This document shows, piece after piece, positions 34,746-43,155 of a stretch of DNA of 64,000 nucleotides. Source of the DNA: Aureimonas mangrovi (GTDB taxonomy: Bacteria; Pseudomonadota; Alphaproteobacteria; Rhizobiales; Rhizobiaceae); contig NZ_CP059692.1 of assembly GCF_014058705.1 (NCBI RefSeq), positions 1,307,001-1,371,000 on the forward strand, given 5' to 3'. Under the pieces are notes generated by a model. The model was not told where the DNA came from and made no database searches. It was given only the letters and a program-made list of their open reading frames with translations. The stretch's first letter is position 1. Each line of letters starts with the position of its first letter. The position numbers and the translations under genes are program-made.

Positions 34746-35000
34746 ATGGACGAGATCGAAGAGCGCTCGCCCAAGACGGAGGCCGAGCGTGAACAGACAA
34801 AGCTTCGTGCCACGTATCTGAATGGAATCGCCATCGGCATCTTCCTCGTCGGTGGACTTTCCGTTCCCTCGTCGATCCTTCTCAGTCCCGCTGCGGGCGG
34901 GTCGATCGCGATCCCTTTAGCCATTGCGCTGTTTTGCTTTATCGTCAGTCCGGCCCTACATTGGACAGCGAGAATATCGCTCAAGGAACTCGACCGATGA
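34746..35000 (+). CDS. small two-helix membrane protein between ftsW and murG
   Basis: 84 residues. Charged N-terminus rich in Glu, Lys and Arg, then two hydrophobic helices (IAIGIFLVGGLSVPSS and IAIPLAIALFCFIVSPAL). Starts 3 bp after the ftsW stop and overlaps the next small gene by 4 bp, so it belongs to the dcw operon. No known family recognised. Confidence 0.7.
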   Translation: MDEIEERSPKTEAEREQTKLRATYLNGIAIGIFLVGGLSVPSSILLSPAAGGSIAIPLAIALFCFIVSPALHWTARISLKELDR

Positions 35001-35143
35001 ACGCTCTGGAAATCGTGATCGCCGTTCTGATAACCCCCGTCAGCGCCCTCACCATCGCTTGGTGGGTGCTGCGCGACAACCGGATCAGCGGTGAGCGCGC
35101 CCGCGCTCGCGCACGCGCCCATCAGGCGCGCAGCGGCAACTGA
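34997..35143 (+). CDS. small single-helix membrane protein upstream of murG
   Basis: 48 residues: one N-terminal hydrophobic helix (MNALEIVIAVLITPVSALTI) followed by a strongly basic tail (RISGERARARARAH). ATG overlaps the stop of the preceding small gene (ATGA), 35 bp before murG. The pair looks like a coupled two-component membrane module; unrelated to named Fts proteins as far as I can see. Confidence 0.65.
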   Translation: MNALEIVIAVLITPVSALTIAWWVLRDNRISGERARARARAHQARSGN

Positions 35144-35178
35144 CCCACGACCCAATTCCGCAGGCTTTCCCGGACTGA

Positions 35179-36297
35179 ATGACCCTCTTCCTTCTTTGCG
35201 CCGGCGGCACCGGCGGGCACCTCTTTCCCGCCGAAGCGCTTGCGCATGAACTCGGTGCGCGCGGCCATACGGTCCACCTCGTCACCGATGAGCGCGCAGC
35301 GCGATATGCGGGCGAGTTCCCGGCTGAAGAGACGCATGTCGTTCCCTCCGCGACCTTCGGGTCCAAGCATCCGCTCAAGCTCATGCGATCGGGCCTGACG
35401 CTCTTCTCCGGCTACCGCAAGGCGATGGGGCTGATGCGCTCCCTGCGCCCCGGTGCGGTCATCGGCTTCGGCGGCTACCCGACGTTGCCGCCGATGGTGG
35501 CGGCCGTGCGCAGCGGTTTGCCGTGCATCGTGCACGAGCAGAACGCGGTGATGGGGCGCGCCAACAAGGCGGTCGCCGGCCGCGTCACGGCCATCGCCGG
35601 CGGTTTTCTGCGGCGTTCCGGCCCTTTCGCTTCCAAGATCGTCGAGGTCGGCAACCCGTTGCGCCCGGCCGTTCAGGCGCTGGCCGCCGCGCCTTACGAA
35701 GCACCGGCGGATGATGGCTCGATCCGGCTTCTCGTCTTCGGCGGAAGCCAGGGCGCGCGCTTCTTCTCGGACATGATGCCGGAGGCTGTCGCCGCGCTTC
35801 CGGCAAACCTGCGCGCGCGGCTTCTCGTCACCCAGCAGGTGCGCGCGGAAGATCAGGCCCGCGTCGAGGAGCGCTATCGCGAGATGGGGGTGACCGCGAA
35901 TGTTGCACCGTTCTTCTCCGATCTTCCCGCGCGCATGGCCGGGGCGCATCTTGTCGTATCGCGCTCGGGCGCATCGACCGTGCTCGAGCTTTCCGTCATC
36001 GGGCGCCCGGCGATTCTCGTGCCGCTGCCGCATGCGCTCGACGACGATCAGGGGCACAACGCCCAGCTTCTCGTCGATGCGCGGGCTGCGCTCATGCGGC
36101 GTCAGCCCGGCATCACGCCCGAAAGCCTCGCCGCCGACATTGCCTCCCTCTTCGAGGACCGCGAGACCCTGCCGGCAATGGCGGCCGGTGCGATCGGCGT
36201 CGCGCGGCTGAACGCCACCACAGCTCTCGCCGACCTCGCGGAAGCCGTCGCGGCAGGGCGTGCAGCCGAAATCATCAACGAAGGAACTCATTCATGA
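35179..36297 (+). CDS. murG: undecaprenyldiphospho-MurNAc-pentapeptide GlcNAc transferase
   Basis: 372 residues. Converts lipid I to lipid II on the inner face of the membrane. GT28 features: [18 protein letters not shown] (donor/lipid loop), [35 protein letters not shown] and [23 protein letters not shown], the UDP-GlcNAc site. Overlaps murC by 4 bp. Confidence 0.96.
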   Translation: MTLFLLCAGGTGGHLFPAEALAHELGARGHTVHLVTDERAARYAGEFPAEETHVVPSATFGSKHPLKLMRSGLTLFSGYRKAMGLMRSLRPGAVIGFGGYPTLPPMVAAVRSGLPCIVHEQNAVMGRANKAVAGRVTAIAGGFLRRSGPFASKIVEVGNPLRPAVQALAAAPYEAPADDGSIRLLVFGGSQGARFFSDMMPEAVAALPANLRARLLVTQQVRAEDQARVEERYREMGVTANVAPFFSDLPARMAGAHLVVSRSGASTVLELSVIGRPAILVPLPHALDDDQGHNAQLLVDARAALMRRQPGITPESLAADIASLFEDRETLPAMAAGAIGVARLNATTALADLAEAVAAGRAAEIINEGTHS

Positions 36298-37706
36298 AGA
36301 TGCCGCCCAATATCGGACCGGTCCATTTCATCGGGATCGGCGGCATCGGCATGAGCGGTATCGCCGAAGTGCTCGTCAATCTGGGCTACACTGTCCAGGG
36401 CTCGGACGCGGCCGAGAACGCCAATGTCCTGCGCCTGCGCGAAAAAGGCGTGAGCGTGCACATCGGGCATGCGGCCGAGAATCTCGGGCAGGCCGAAGTG
36501 GTCGTCGTCTCCACGGCGATCAAGCGCGCCAACCCGGAGCTTGCCGCCGCGCGCGAGCGGCTCCTGCCCATCGTGCGCCGCGCCGAAATGCTGGCTGAAC
36601 TGATGCGCTTTCGTCAGGCCATCGCCATCGGCGGCACGCACGGCAAGACGACCACGACCTCCATGGTCGCGACGCTTCTGGACGCCGGCGGAATGGACCC
36701 GACCGTCGTCAACGGCGGCATCATCAACGCCTATGGCACCAACGCACGCATGGGCGAGGGCAACTGGATGGTGGTGGAGGCCGACGAGAGCGACGGCACC
36801 TTCCTGAAGCTGCCGGCCGACGTCGCGGTCGTCACCAATATCGATCCGGAACATCTCGATCACTACGGCTCGTTCGACAAGGTGCGCGCCGCCTTCCGCA
36901 GCTTCGTGGAGAACGTACCCTTCTACGGCTTCGCGGTGATGTGCCTCGATCATCCCGAAGTGCAGGCCCTGGTTTCCGAGATCGAAGACCGGCGCATCAT
37001 CACCTATGGCGAGAACCTGCAGGCCGACATGCGCTTCTCGAACGTGCGCATCGATGGAGCGCGCTCGCGCTTCGACGTCAGCTACCGCGACCGCGTGAGC
37101 GGCGAGACGCTGCACCTCACCGATCTTGTGCTGCCGATGCCGGGACGCCACAACGTCTCCAACGCGACCGCCGCGATCGCAGTCGCTCACCGCATCGGCA
37201 TTTCGGGAGAGGCAATCCGGTCCGGCCTCGATTCCTTCGGTGGCGTGAAGCGGCGTTTCACGCACACCGGCAATTCGGGCGGCATCGACGTCTACGACGA
37301 TTACGGCCATCATCCGGTCGAGATACGCGCCGTCCTGTCGGCAGCGCGCTCGGCGGCCAAGGGACGTGTTATCGCCGTCGTGCAGCCGCACCGCTACACA
37401 CGCCTCCAGAGCCTGTTCGCTGAATTCGCGGCCTGCTTCAACGACGCAGACACCGTGATCCTCGCGCCGGTCTATGCGGCGGGCGAGGAGCCGATCGAGT
37501 TCGTCAATTCCGAGATGCTGGTCGAGCGCCTGAAGCTCGGCGGTCATCGCGACGCGCGGCTGATCGAGGGGCAGGAGGAACTTGCCCCGCTCGTCCATCG
37601 CATCGCCGAGGCGGACGATATGGTCGTGTGCCTCGGGGCGGGTTCGATCACGCAATGGGCCTACGCCCTGCCGAAGGAACTGGACGCGCTGGCGTCCCGC
37701 ACCTGA
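36294..37706 (+). CDS. murC: UDP-N-acetylmuramate:L-alanine ligase
   Basis: 470 residues. First Mur ligase, adding L-Ala to UDP-MurNAc. [14 protein letters not shown] at the N-terminus, P-loop [35 protein letters not shown] and [11 protein letters not shown]. Normal length. Coupled with murG and murB through ATGA-type overlaps. Confidence 0.97.
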   Translation: MKMPPNIGPVHFIGIGGIGMSGIAEVLVNLGYTVQGSDAAENANVLRLREKGVSVHIGHAAENLGQAEVVVVSTAIKRANPELAAARERLLPIVRRAEMLAELMRFRQAIAIGGTHGKTTTTSMVATLLDAGGMDPTVVNGGIINAYGTNARMGEGNWMVVEADESDGTFLKLPADVAVVTNIDPEHLDHYGSFDKVRAAFRSFVENVPFYGFAVMCLDHPEVQALVSEIEDRRIITYGENLQADMRFSNVRIDGARSRFDVSYRDRVSGETLHLTDLVLPMPGRHNVSNATAAIAVAHRIGISGEAIRSGLDSFGGVKRRFTHTGNSGGIDVYDDYGHHPVEIRAVLSAARSAAKGRVIAVVQPHRYTRLQSLFAEFAACFNDADTVILAPVYAAGEEPIEFVNSEMLVERLKLGGHRDARLIEGQEELAPLVHRIAEADDMVVCLGAGSITQWAYALPKELDALASRT

Positions 37707-38659
37707 TGGACAAGCGCTTCGCACAGGATTTCGCGGGGGAGCATGGCGTTGCGCTTCGCGGCAAGCTGACGCCCAACGCGGACATGGCGAAGGTGACCTG
37801 GTTTCGCACCGGTGGGCCCGCCGACCTGATGTTCCAGCCGGCCGACGAGGACGATCTCGCCGCCTTCCTGCGCATCCTGCCCGCCGAGATACCGCTGACG
37901 GTCGTCGGCATCGGTTCCAATCTCCTCGTCCGCGATGGCGGCATTGAAGGCGTCGTGGTGCGTCTGCCGCCGAAGGGCTTCGGCCGTGTCGAGCCCGACG
38001 GCGAGGGGCGTCTGCGCATCGGCGCGGCCGCCTCGGACAAGCGCGTGGCGGCCGTGGCCCTGGAGGAGGGCCTTGGCGGCTTTCACTTCCTGCACGGCAT
38101 TCCGGGCTCGATCGGCGGCGCGCTGCGCATGAATGCCGGCGCCAACGGTGTCGAGACGGTCGAGCGTTTCGTCGAAGCGGTCGGGCTCGACCGCGCCGGC
38201 AACCGCCACGTGCTTTCGTCGGGCGACATGGGGTTCTCCTACCGACATACAGCGCTGCCGGACGACTTCATCCTCGTTTCCTGTGTCCTCCAAGGGTCGC
38301 CTGCCGAGCAGGCCGCGATCCGTACAGCCATGGACGACGTGCAGCATCATCGCGAGACGGCCCAGCCTGTGCGCGAAAAGACCGGCGGCTCGACCTTCCG
38401 CAACCCGCCGGGCACGTCCGCCTGGAAGGAGGTCGATCGCGCCGGCTGCCGGGGCTTTCGTATCGGCGATGCGCAGATGAGTGAGATGCACTGCAACTTC
38501 ATGATCAATGCCGGCGCTGCGAGCGGGCACGATCTGGAGCTTCTCGGCGAGACGGTGCGCGAGCGCGTTTACGCGGCCTCCGGCATTCTCCTCGAATGGG
38601 AAATAGCCCGTATCGGCCGCTTCGAGGCCGGCCGCGAGGTCGTGCCGTTCAAGCTGTAG
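37706..38659 (+). CDS. murB: UDP-N-acetylenolpyruvoylglucosamine reductase
   Basis: 317 residues from ATG 37706, sharing its A with the murC TGA. FAD enzyme that reduces enolpyruvyl-UDP-GlcNAc to UDP-MurNAc. Family motifs: [54 protein letters not shown], and [11 protein letters not shown] with the catalytic Ser. Type I MurB by length. Last gene of the cluster here; instead of ddl-ftsQ-ftsA-ftsZ, the next genes run on the other strand, overlapping its end by 11 bp. Confidence 0.95.
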   Translation: MDKRFAQDFAGEHGVALRGKLTPNADMAKVTWFRTGGPADLMFQPADEDDLAAFLRILPAEIPLTVVGIGSNLLVRDGGIEGVVVRLPPKGFGRVEPDGEGRLRIGAAASDKRVAAVALEEGLGGFHFLHGIPGSIGGALRMNAGANGVETVERFVEAVGLDRAGNRHVLSSGDMGFSYRHTALPDDFILVSCVLQGSPAEQAAIRTAMDDVQHHRETAQPVREKTGGSTFRNPPGTSAWKEVDRAGCRGFRIGDAQMSEMHCNFMINAGAASGHDLELLGETVRERVYAASGILLEWEIARIGRFEAGREVVPFKL

Positions 38660-38870
38660 GCTTGCGCGCGAGCGCGACGTTCAGCACGAAGACGCGGATG
38701 GCGGAGGAAAGGTTCTGCCCCGGCACGCGCGCCGCATCGATCTGTGCCACGAGCGCGGCGAGCGGCACGTCGCGCTGCTCGGCTTCGCGTTTGAGTTCGG
38801 CCCAGAACTCATCCTCGACGCTGATCGAGGTCTGATGTCCGCGGATAGACAGCGAGCGCTTGACGCTCAC
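38649..38870 (-). CDS. ribbon-helix-helix domain protein
   Basis: 73 residues. The sequence [23 protein letters not shown] followed by [20 protein letters not shown] is the RHH_4 pattern of small DNA-binding proteins (often with an aryl-sulfate sulfotransferase label). Ends [15 protein letters not shown]. Its stop overlaps murB convergently. The ATG overlaps the stop of the DUF4169 gene upstream on the same strand, so they form an operon with sspB. Confidence 0.8.
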   Translation of the reverse strand: MSVKRSLSIRGHQTSISVEDEFWAELKREAEQRDVPLAALVAQIDAARVPGQNLSSAIRVFVLNVALARKPTA

Positions 38871-39076
38871 CGTTCCGGCTCGTCCTTCGCGGCTGTGGCC
38901 GCGCGATCGAGCTTCGCGCCGTCGAGCGCCGCGAGCAGCTTTTCTCGCTCGCTGCCGGCCTTTGCCTTCTGCGGTTTGGTCAGCCCGTAGCGCTGGCGGT
39001 TCTCGGCGGCCTGCGCCTCCCGCGCGGCACGCTCGCGCGTCTTGCGGGCCTGGCGCAGGTTGACGATTTCGGCCAT
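38867..39076 (-). CDS. DUF4169 family protein
   Basis: 69 residues, charged and probably a single helix: MAEIVNLRQARKTRERAAREAQA, then AENRQRYGLTKPQK. This is the compact DUF4169 pattern common beside sspB in Hyphomicrobiales. The start follows the sspB stop by 7 bp. No function is known for the family. Confidence 0.82.
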   Translation of the reverse strand: MAEIVNLRQARKTRERAAREAQAAENRQRYGLTKPQKAKAGSEREKLLAALDGAKLDRAATAAKDEPER

Positions 39077-39083
39077 CGTCGTC

Positions 39084-39653
39084 TCAGGGCTTCTTGCGGA
39101 AAGCGTCGAGCGAGACGACCTCGGCGGACTTTTCGGCCGCGGGTTCCTCGGTGGTCTCGCCGCTCTCATCCTTGGCCTTCTCGGCGGCGGGCGCGGCCTT
39201 CGGCCCCTTCGCCGGCGCCGGGCGCGTGCTCGGCACGGCGGCGATGGGCGTCGGCGCGGGCGCCGGCTCCTCGGTGCCTTCGTTCGCCGCCTCGACATCG
39301 CGCACGTCGAACTCCAGTTCGAAGTTTACGGCCGGATCGTAGAAACCACGGATTGCCGCGAACGGGATCAGCAGGCGCTCCGGGATGTCGGAGAAGGAGA
39401 GACCGATCTCGAACGAGGTGTCGTTGACGGAAAGGTCCCAGTACTGATGCTGGACGACGATCGTCATCAGCTCGGGATATTTTTCGCGCAGGCGCGAGGA
39501 GAGGCGCACACCCGGCGCTGAGGTCAGGAAGGTGATGAAGAAGTGGTGCTCGCCCGGAAGGCCGGTCTTCACCACCTCCGTCAGCACCTTGCGGATTACG
39601 CCGCGTAGCGCGTCCTGCGCCAGAATATCGTAACGGATGAGATCCTGACCCAT
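39084..39653 (-). CDS. sspB: ClpXP adaptor protein SspB
   Basis: 189 residues from ATG 39653 (a TTG two codons earlier is in frame). The alpha-type SspB fold: QDLIRYDILAQDALRGVIRKVLTEV, HHFFITFLTSAPGV with the tag-binding strand, and QHQYWDLSVNDTSFEIGLSF. A long Ala/Pro/Glu linker follows, then a C-terminal ClpX-binding tail EVVSLDAFRKKP, as expected. SspB delivers ssrA-tagged proteins to ClpXP. The tmRNA gene that encodes this tag is immediately upstream on the same strand. Confidence 0.93.
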   Translation of the reverse strand: MGQDLIRYDILAQDALRGVIRKVLTEVVKTGLPGEHHFFITFLTSAPGVRLSSRLREKYPELMTIVVQHQYWDLSVNDTSFEIGLSFSDIPERLLIPFAAIRGFYDPAVNFELEFDVRDVEAANEGTEEPAPAPTPIAAVPSTRPAPAKGPKAAPAAEKAKDESGETTEEPAAEKSAEVVSLDAFRKKP

Positions 39654-39771
39654 GATCAACCTGCGCTCTTCCGGGGGGCGGTGGGCTGAGCCCTGGCGCT
39701 CCGGAACATCCTCGTATGCGCCCTGCGGATCGCGACGAGCGAAACAGGACGCATCGTCATAACCGCACGAT

Positions 39772-39794
39772 GGCCCGCGGGGGAAGAGCGGGCC
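39772..39794 (-). terminator. hairpin after ssrA
   Basis: Perfect 7-bp inverted repeat GGCCCGC / GCGGGCC with a 9-base loop, just past the estimated 3' end of the tmRNA coding piece. No T-run follows on the minus strand, so it may serve as a processing or factor-dependent end signal. Confidence 0.45.
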
Positions 39795-39799
39795 GGGAA

Positions 39800-40120
39800 A
39801 AGGTGGAGGCTTCTGTTGCCAGGCGCCTCCGGGCCCCGCCTAGAAGTGCGAACCACTAGGGCTTGAATTGAAGCTATCGCACCGCATTAAGCGGCGAGAC
39901 GTGCTTCCGCATAGTTGTCGTTGGCAACTATTTTTACAGCCCGATAACGGTGGTACCATGCCGAGCGAAAGAACGATCTTTACACCCTCGTCGATCCTAT
40001 TTCGCCCCCGCCTCAATCCACCGCGCGGTGAACTCAGGTGGAGGCGCCGGGTACCGCCCCCGGGTCCGAAAGGCTTATTACATCGGCCGTTTATCGCCAT
40101 AGCCGGGCGGGTGCCCGGCA
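39800..40120 (-). ncRNA. ssrA: transfer-messenger RNA, permuted two-piece type
   Basis: The tag frame reads ANDNYAEARLAA plus TAA at 39925 down to 39887, the tag typical of alphaproteobacteria. The coding piece begins at 40009 with GGGGGCGAAATAGGATCGACG; the acceptor piece lies upstream on the minus strand and ends CGCCTCCACC at 40037. GGGGGCG (40009-40003) pairs fully with CGCCTCC (40046-40040), counting one G-U, to form the acceptor stem. This proves the circularly permuted order: acceptor piece, 27-nt intervening segment (40010-40036), coding piece. The encoded 3' end is CC; the final A must be added. The 5' end (about 40120) is from promoter position and the 3' end (about 39800) is approximate. 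It rescues stalled ribosomes with SmpB. Confidence 0.93.
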
Positions 40121-40126
40121 AGAGCG

Positions 40127-40155
40127 AATATAGCGAGGGTGAAGCGGTTCGGAAA
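40127..40155 (-). promoter_or_regulatory. putative ssrA promoter
   Basis: On the minus strand: TTTCCG (-35, 40155-40150), 17-bp spacer, TATATT (-10, 40132-40127). The -10 is close to consensus and sits seven bases before the predicted 5' end of the acceptor piece at about 40120. Confidence 0.6.
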
Positions 40156-40185
40156 GGGTTACATTCTTTCACGGCATTCCCCAGT

Positions 40186-40227
40186 TTATCCACAGCCCCG
40201 TCACAGGCGACCGCGCGCTTATCCACC
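40186..40227 (+). promoter_or_regulatory. two DnaA boxes upstream of thyA
   Basis: TTATCCACA at 40186-40194 is an exact match to the DnaA-box consensus, and TTATCCACC at 40219-40227 matches eight of nine. Both are in the same orientation, 33 bp apart (about three helical turns), in the region between the divergent ssrA and thyA genes. They could let DnaA-ATP regulate either gene. Confidence 0.55.
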
Positions 40228-40304
40228 GAAGAGTGGCTCGCGCCTCTATTCAACGGCGCGCGCTCAGGCGACACGAGCAGTCCGGCGTCCGTTCGGAGAA
40301 TGCC

Positions 40305-41135
40305 ATGCTTGATCGACCGCAGAATATGAGCAACCGCACGGACGAGCAGTATCTTGCGCTCCTTCGCCTTGCGATGGACGAAGGCGTGGATCGTGGCGAC
40401 CGTACGGGAACTGGTACGCGCTCGATCTTCGGGCACCAGATGCGATTCGACCTTTCCTCCGGCTTCCCGCTTCTGACGACGAAGAAGCTGCACATCCGCT
40501 CCATCGTCCACGAACTCCTGTGGTTCCTGAAGGGCGACACCAATATCGCCTACCTCAAGGCCAACGGCGTGCGGATCTGGGACGAGTGGGCCGACGAGAA
40601 CGGCGATCTCGGCCCGGTCTACGGCTCGCAATGGCGCTCCTGGCCCGACTATGACGGCGGCCATGTCGACCAGATCTCGGACGTCGTCGAGGCGATCCGC
40701 AAGAACCCGAACTCGCGGCGGCTGATCGTCTCGGCCTGGAACCCGGCGCTGGTGGACGAAATGGCGCTGCCGCCGTGCCACTGCCTGTTCCAGTTCTACG
40801 TGGCGGACGGCAAGCTGTCCTGCCAGCTCTACCAGCGCTCGGCCGACATCTTCCTCGGCGTGCCGTTCAACATCGCATCCTACGCTTTGCTCACGCATAT
40901 GGTGGCGCAGGCCTGCGGGCTGAAGGCCGGCGACTTCGTGCACACGCTGGGCGACGCCCATCTCTACCATAACCATTTCGACCAGGCCCGGCTGCAGCTC
41001 TCGCGCACGCCCGGTCCGCTGCCGCACCTCGCGCTGAACCCGGAAATCCGCGACCTCTTCGCCTTCCGCTACGAGGACATTGCCGTCGAAGGCTACGAGG
41101 CGCAGGAGTCGATCCGCGCACCGATCGCCGTCTGA
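40305..41135 (+). CDS. thyA: thymidylate synthase
   Basis: 276 residues from ATG 40305, which has GGAGA 7 bases upstream; ATG 40326 (MSNRTDEQY) would give 269 residues but lacks a ribosome site. Folate-dependent methylation of dUMP to dTMP. Motifs: [41 protein letters not shown], the catalytic cysteine in [32 protein letters not shown] and GDAHLYHNH. Overlaps folA by one base, so the two are coupled; folA recycles the dihydrofolate this enzyme makes. Confidence 0.97.
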   Translation: MLDRPQNMSNRTDEQYLALLRLAMDEGVDRGDRTGTGTRSIFGHQMRFDLSSGFPLLTTKKLHIRSIVHELLWFLKGDTNIAYLKANGVRIWDEWADENGDLGPVYGSQWRSWPDYDGGHVDQISDVVEAIRKNPNSRRLIVSAWNPALVDEMALPPCHCLFQFYVADGKLSCQLYQRSADIFLGVPFNIASYALLTHMVAQACGLKAGDFVHTLGDAHLYHNHFDQARLQLSRTPGPLPHLALNPEIRDLFAFRYEDIAVEGYEAQESIRAPIAV

Positions 41136-41680
41136 TGTACGTCTTGAATGAAGAGACATTCACCGTCGTCGCGGTGGTGGCGGCGGCGCGAAACGGGGTG
41201 ATCGGGCGCGAGGGCGAGATGCCGTGGAAGCTTCCGAGCGACCTCAAGCGCTATCGCGCGCTCACGATGGGCCGCCCGATGATCATGGGCCGCAAGACCC
41301 TCGAATCGATCGGGCGCGTGCTCGATGGGCGTGACACGATCGTCGTCACGCGCAGCGGTACCCCGCCGATCGACGGCGCGCTGGCCGCCGGGAGCATGGA
41401 CGAGGCTATGAGCATCGCAGCTTCCTGTGCGCGCGCACGCGGGACGAACGAAATCGTGATCGCGGGCGGAGGCGAGATCTATCGGGCCTTCATGGCCTTC
41501 ATCGATCGCGTCGAGATGACCCGAGTCGAGATCGATCCGCAGGGCGACACGAGCTTTCCCGAGCTCGACTCGAACCAGTGGAAAACGACGTCGGACGTAG
41601 CCATGAGCCGAGGCGACAAGGACAGCGCGGACGCCCGCTTCCTGTCCTTCGTTCGAACGGCAACGGAAAAAGCACCGTAA
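41135..41680 (+). CDS. folA: dihydrofolate reductase
   Basis: 181 residues. Reduces dihydrofolate produced by thymidylate synthase, using NADPH. Motifs: VVAAARNGVIGREGEMPWKLPSDLKRY (substrate site with Asp in PSDL), GRPMIMGRKTLESIG (NADPH site), and VIAGGGEIYRAFM. Slightly longer than most bacterial forms because of an N-terminal MYVLNEETF extension and the C-terminal tail. Starts on the thyA stop codon. Confidence 0.95.
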   Translation: MYVLNEETFTVVAVVAAARNGVIGREGEMPWKLPSDLKRYRALTMGRPMIMGRKTLESIGRVLDGRDTIVVTRSGTPPIDGALAAGSMDEAMSIAASCARARGTNEIVIAGGGEIYRAFMAFIDRVEMTRVEIDPQGDTSFPELDSNQWKTTSDVAMSRGDKDSADARFLSFVRTATEKAP

Positions 41681-41786
41681 AAAGCGGGGCAGATCCAGAA
41701 GAGCGGGCCTGTGTCGGAAGCGGCAACGCCAAGCCGCAAACATCGCTAACCATCGCCGATCGCGCGGCTTCGAAAAGCCGTGATTT

Positions 41787-41815
41787 CGTTGAAAGAATTG
41801 CGTCCTGTTCCTATA
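41787..41815 (+). promoter_or_regulatory. putative promoter of the hflK-hflC unit
   Basis: TTGAAA (41787-41792) and TATAAG (41810-41815) are 17 bp apart, in a 203-bp gap after folA. The extended -10 reads CCTATAAG, which also resembles the alphaproteobacterial RpoH -10 (CYTAT). Heat-shock control would suit hflKC and degP, but a vegetative promoter is equally possible. Confidence 0.55.
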
Positions 41816-41883
41816 AGTGCCGGACAGCTTGGAACGAGGCCGCGCGCGAGACGTTCGCGCGACCTTTGGATGGAAGGACGTAC

Positions 41884-43155
41884 ATGCCCTGGAGCAATCA
41901 GACGGGGAACGGCGGCTGGAAGGGTAGCGGCGGCGGCAATGGTGGCGGCCCTTGGGGGCAGGGGCCGCAGGCGCCGCGCCCGGGCGGCGGCGGTAACTCG
42001 CCCGATCTCGAAGACATCCTGCGCCGCGGACAGGATCGGCTGCGCCGGGCCATGCCCGGGGGCGGCGGTGGTGGCGGCGCGCCCGGCGCCGGCGGCATCG
42101 CGGCCTTCGGCGGCCTGATCGTCGTCGGCCTCGCGGTCGTCTGGCTGTTCAACGCCGTGCGCTTCATCGAGCCCGACCAGCTCGGTGTGAAGCTGACCTT
42201 CGGCCAGCCGAGCGAAGTGACGCTCACCGAGGGCCTTCATCTGATCTACTGGCCGTTCCAGACGCTCGAGACGGTGCCGGCCTTCGAGAACCAGATCTCG
42301 ATCGGCGCCAACGCCAATTCCAGCCAGCAGCAGAGCGGCAACGTCTCCGGCGGCACGCAGATGCTTTCCGGCGACCAGAACCTCGTCGACGTCCAGTTTT
42401 CCGTCCTCTACCAGGTGACCGACCCGCAGGCCTTCCTGTTCAACGTCGACGATCCGCAGGGTATGCTGCGGCAGGTCGCCGAAAGCGCCATGCGCGAGGT
42501 CGTCGGGCGCTCGCGCGTCGAAGCGCTGTTCCGCGCCGACCGTGTCGGCATCGCCCAGGAGGTCGAGGCGATCACGCAGAACACGATCGACAGCTACGGC
42601 CTCGGCATCAACGTCAACGCCATCACCATCGAGGACACCGCTCCGCCGGCCGAAGTCGCCGGCGCGTTCGAGGAGGTGCAGCGCGCGCGTCAGGACCAGA
42701 CGCGTTTCGTTTCCGAAGCCCAGCAGTACCAGAACCAGCGGCTCGGCGAGGCACGCTCCGAAGCGGTCCAGATCCGCGAGGAAGCCGCGGCCTACAAGAA
42801 CCGCGTCGTGCAGGAGGCCGAGGGTGAATCGCAGCGCTTCACCTCGATCCTGACCGAGTACGAGCAGGCCCCCGCCGTCACGCGTCGTCGTCTCTATCTC
42901 GAGACCATGCAGGCGGTTCTCGGGGATTCCAACATGGTTCTCGTTGATGAGCGCGCCGCCGGCGGCCAGGGCGTCGTGCCCTATCTGCCGCTGACGGAAG
43001 TCGAGCGGCAGGGCCAGACCCGCCGTCAGAACCAGGACCAGAACCAGCCGGGCGGCGGCCTTGGCGGTGCCGGTGCTGCGCCCAGCAGTGGCACGACCTC
43101 TTCGATCTCGCCCGGGTCGGTTACCCGTCAGTCGCTCGCGCAGGGAGGCAACTGA
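41884..43155 (+). CDS. hflK: FtsH protease modulator HflK
   Basis: 423 residues from ATG 41884. Gly/Asn-rich cytoplasmic start, one membrane helix (FGGLIVVGLAVVWLFNAVRF) and a prohibitin/SPFH domain (VDVQFSVLYQVTDPQAFLFNV, AESAMREVVGRSRVE), then a coiled-coil region and a Gln/Gly-rich tail. HflK and HflC form a large ring on the periplasmic face around FtsH hexamers and limit its proteolysis. hflC overlaps the stop codon. Confidence 0.95.
   Translation: MPWSNQTGNGGWKGSGGGNGGGPWGQGPQAPRPGGGGNSPDLEDILRRGQDRLRRAMPGGGGGGGAPGAGGIAAFGGLIVVGLAVVWLFNAVRFIEPDQLGVKLTFGQPSEVTLTEGLHLIYWPFQTLETVPAFENQISIGANANSSQQQSGNVSGGTQMLSGDQNLVDVQFSVLYQVTDPQAFLFNVDDPQGMLRQVAESAMREVVGRSRVEALFRADRVGIAQEVEAITQNTIDSYGLGINVNAITIEDTAPPAEVAGAFEEVQRARQDQTRFVSEAQQYQNQRLGEARSEAVQIREEAAAYKNRVVQEAEGESQRFTSILTEYEQAPAVTRRRLYLETMQAVLGDSNMVLVDERAAGGQGVVPYLPLTEVERQGQTRRQNQDQNQPGGGLGGAGAAPSSGTTSSISPGSVTRQSLAQGGN

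Noticed and set aside
39868-40329. Plus-strand frame of 153 residues between sspB and thyA
   Set aside because: Covers the tmRNA gene on the opposite strand and has no ribosome site or family resemblance.
39840-41159. Minus-strand frame of 439 residues across ssrA and thyA
   Set aside because: It overlaps both an RNA gene with proven tag and stem pairing and the thyA gene on the other strand; not a protein.
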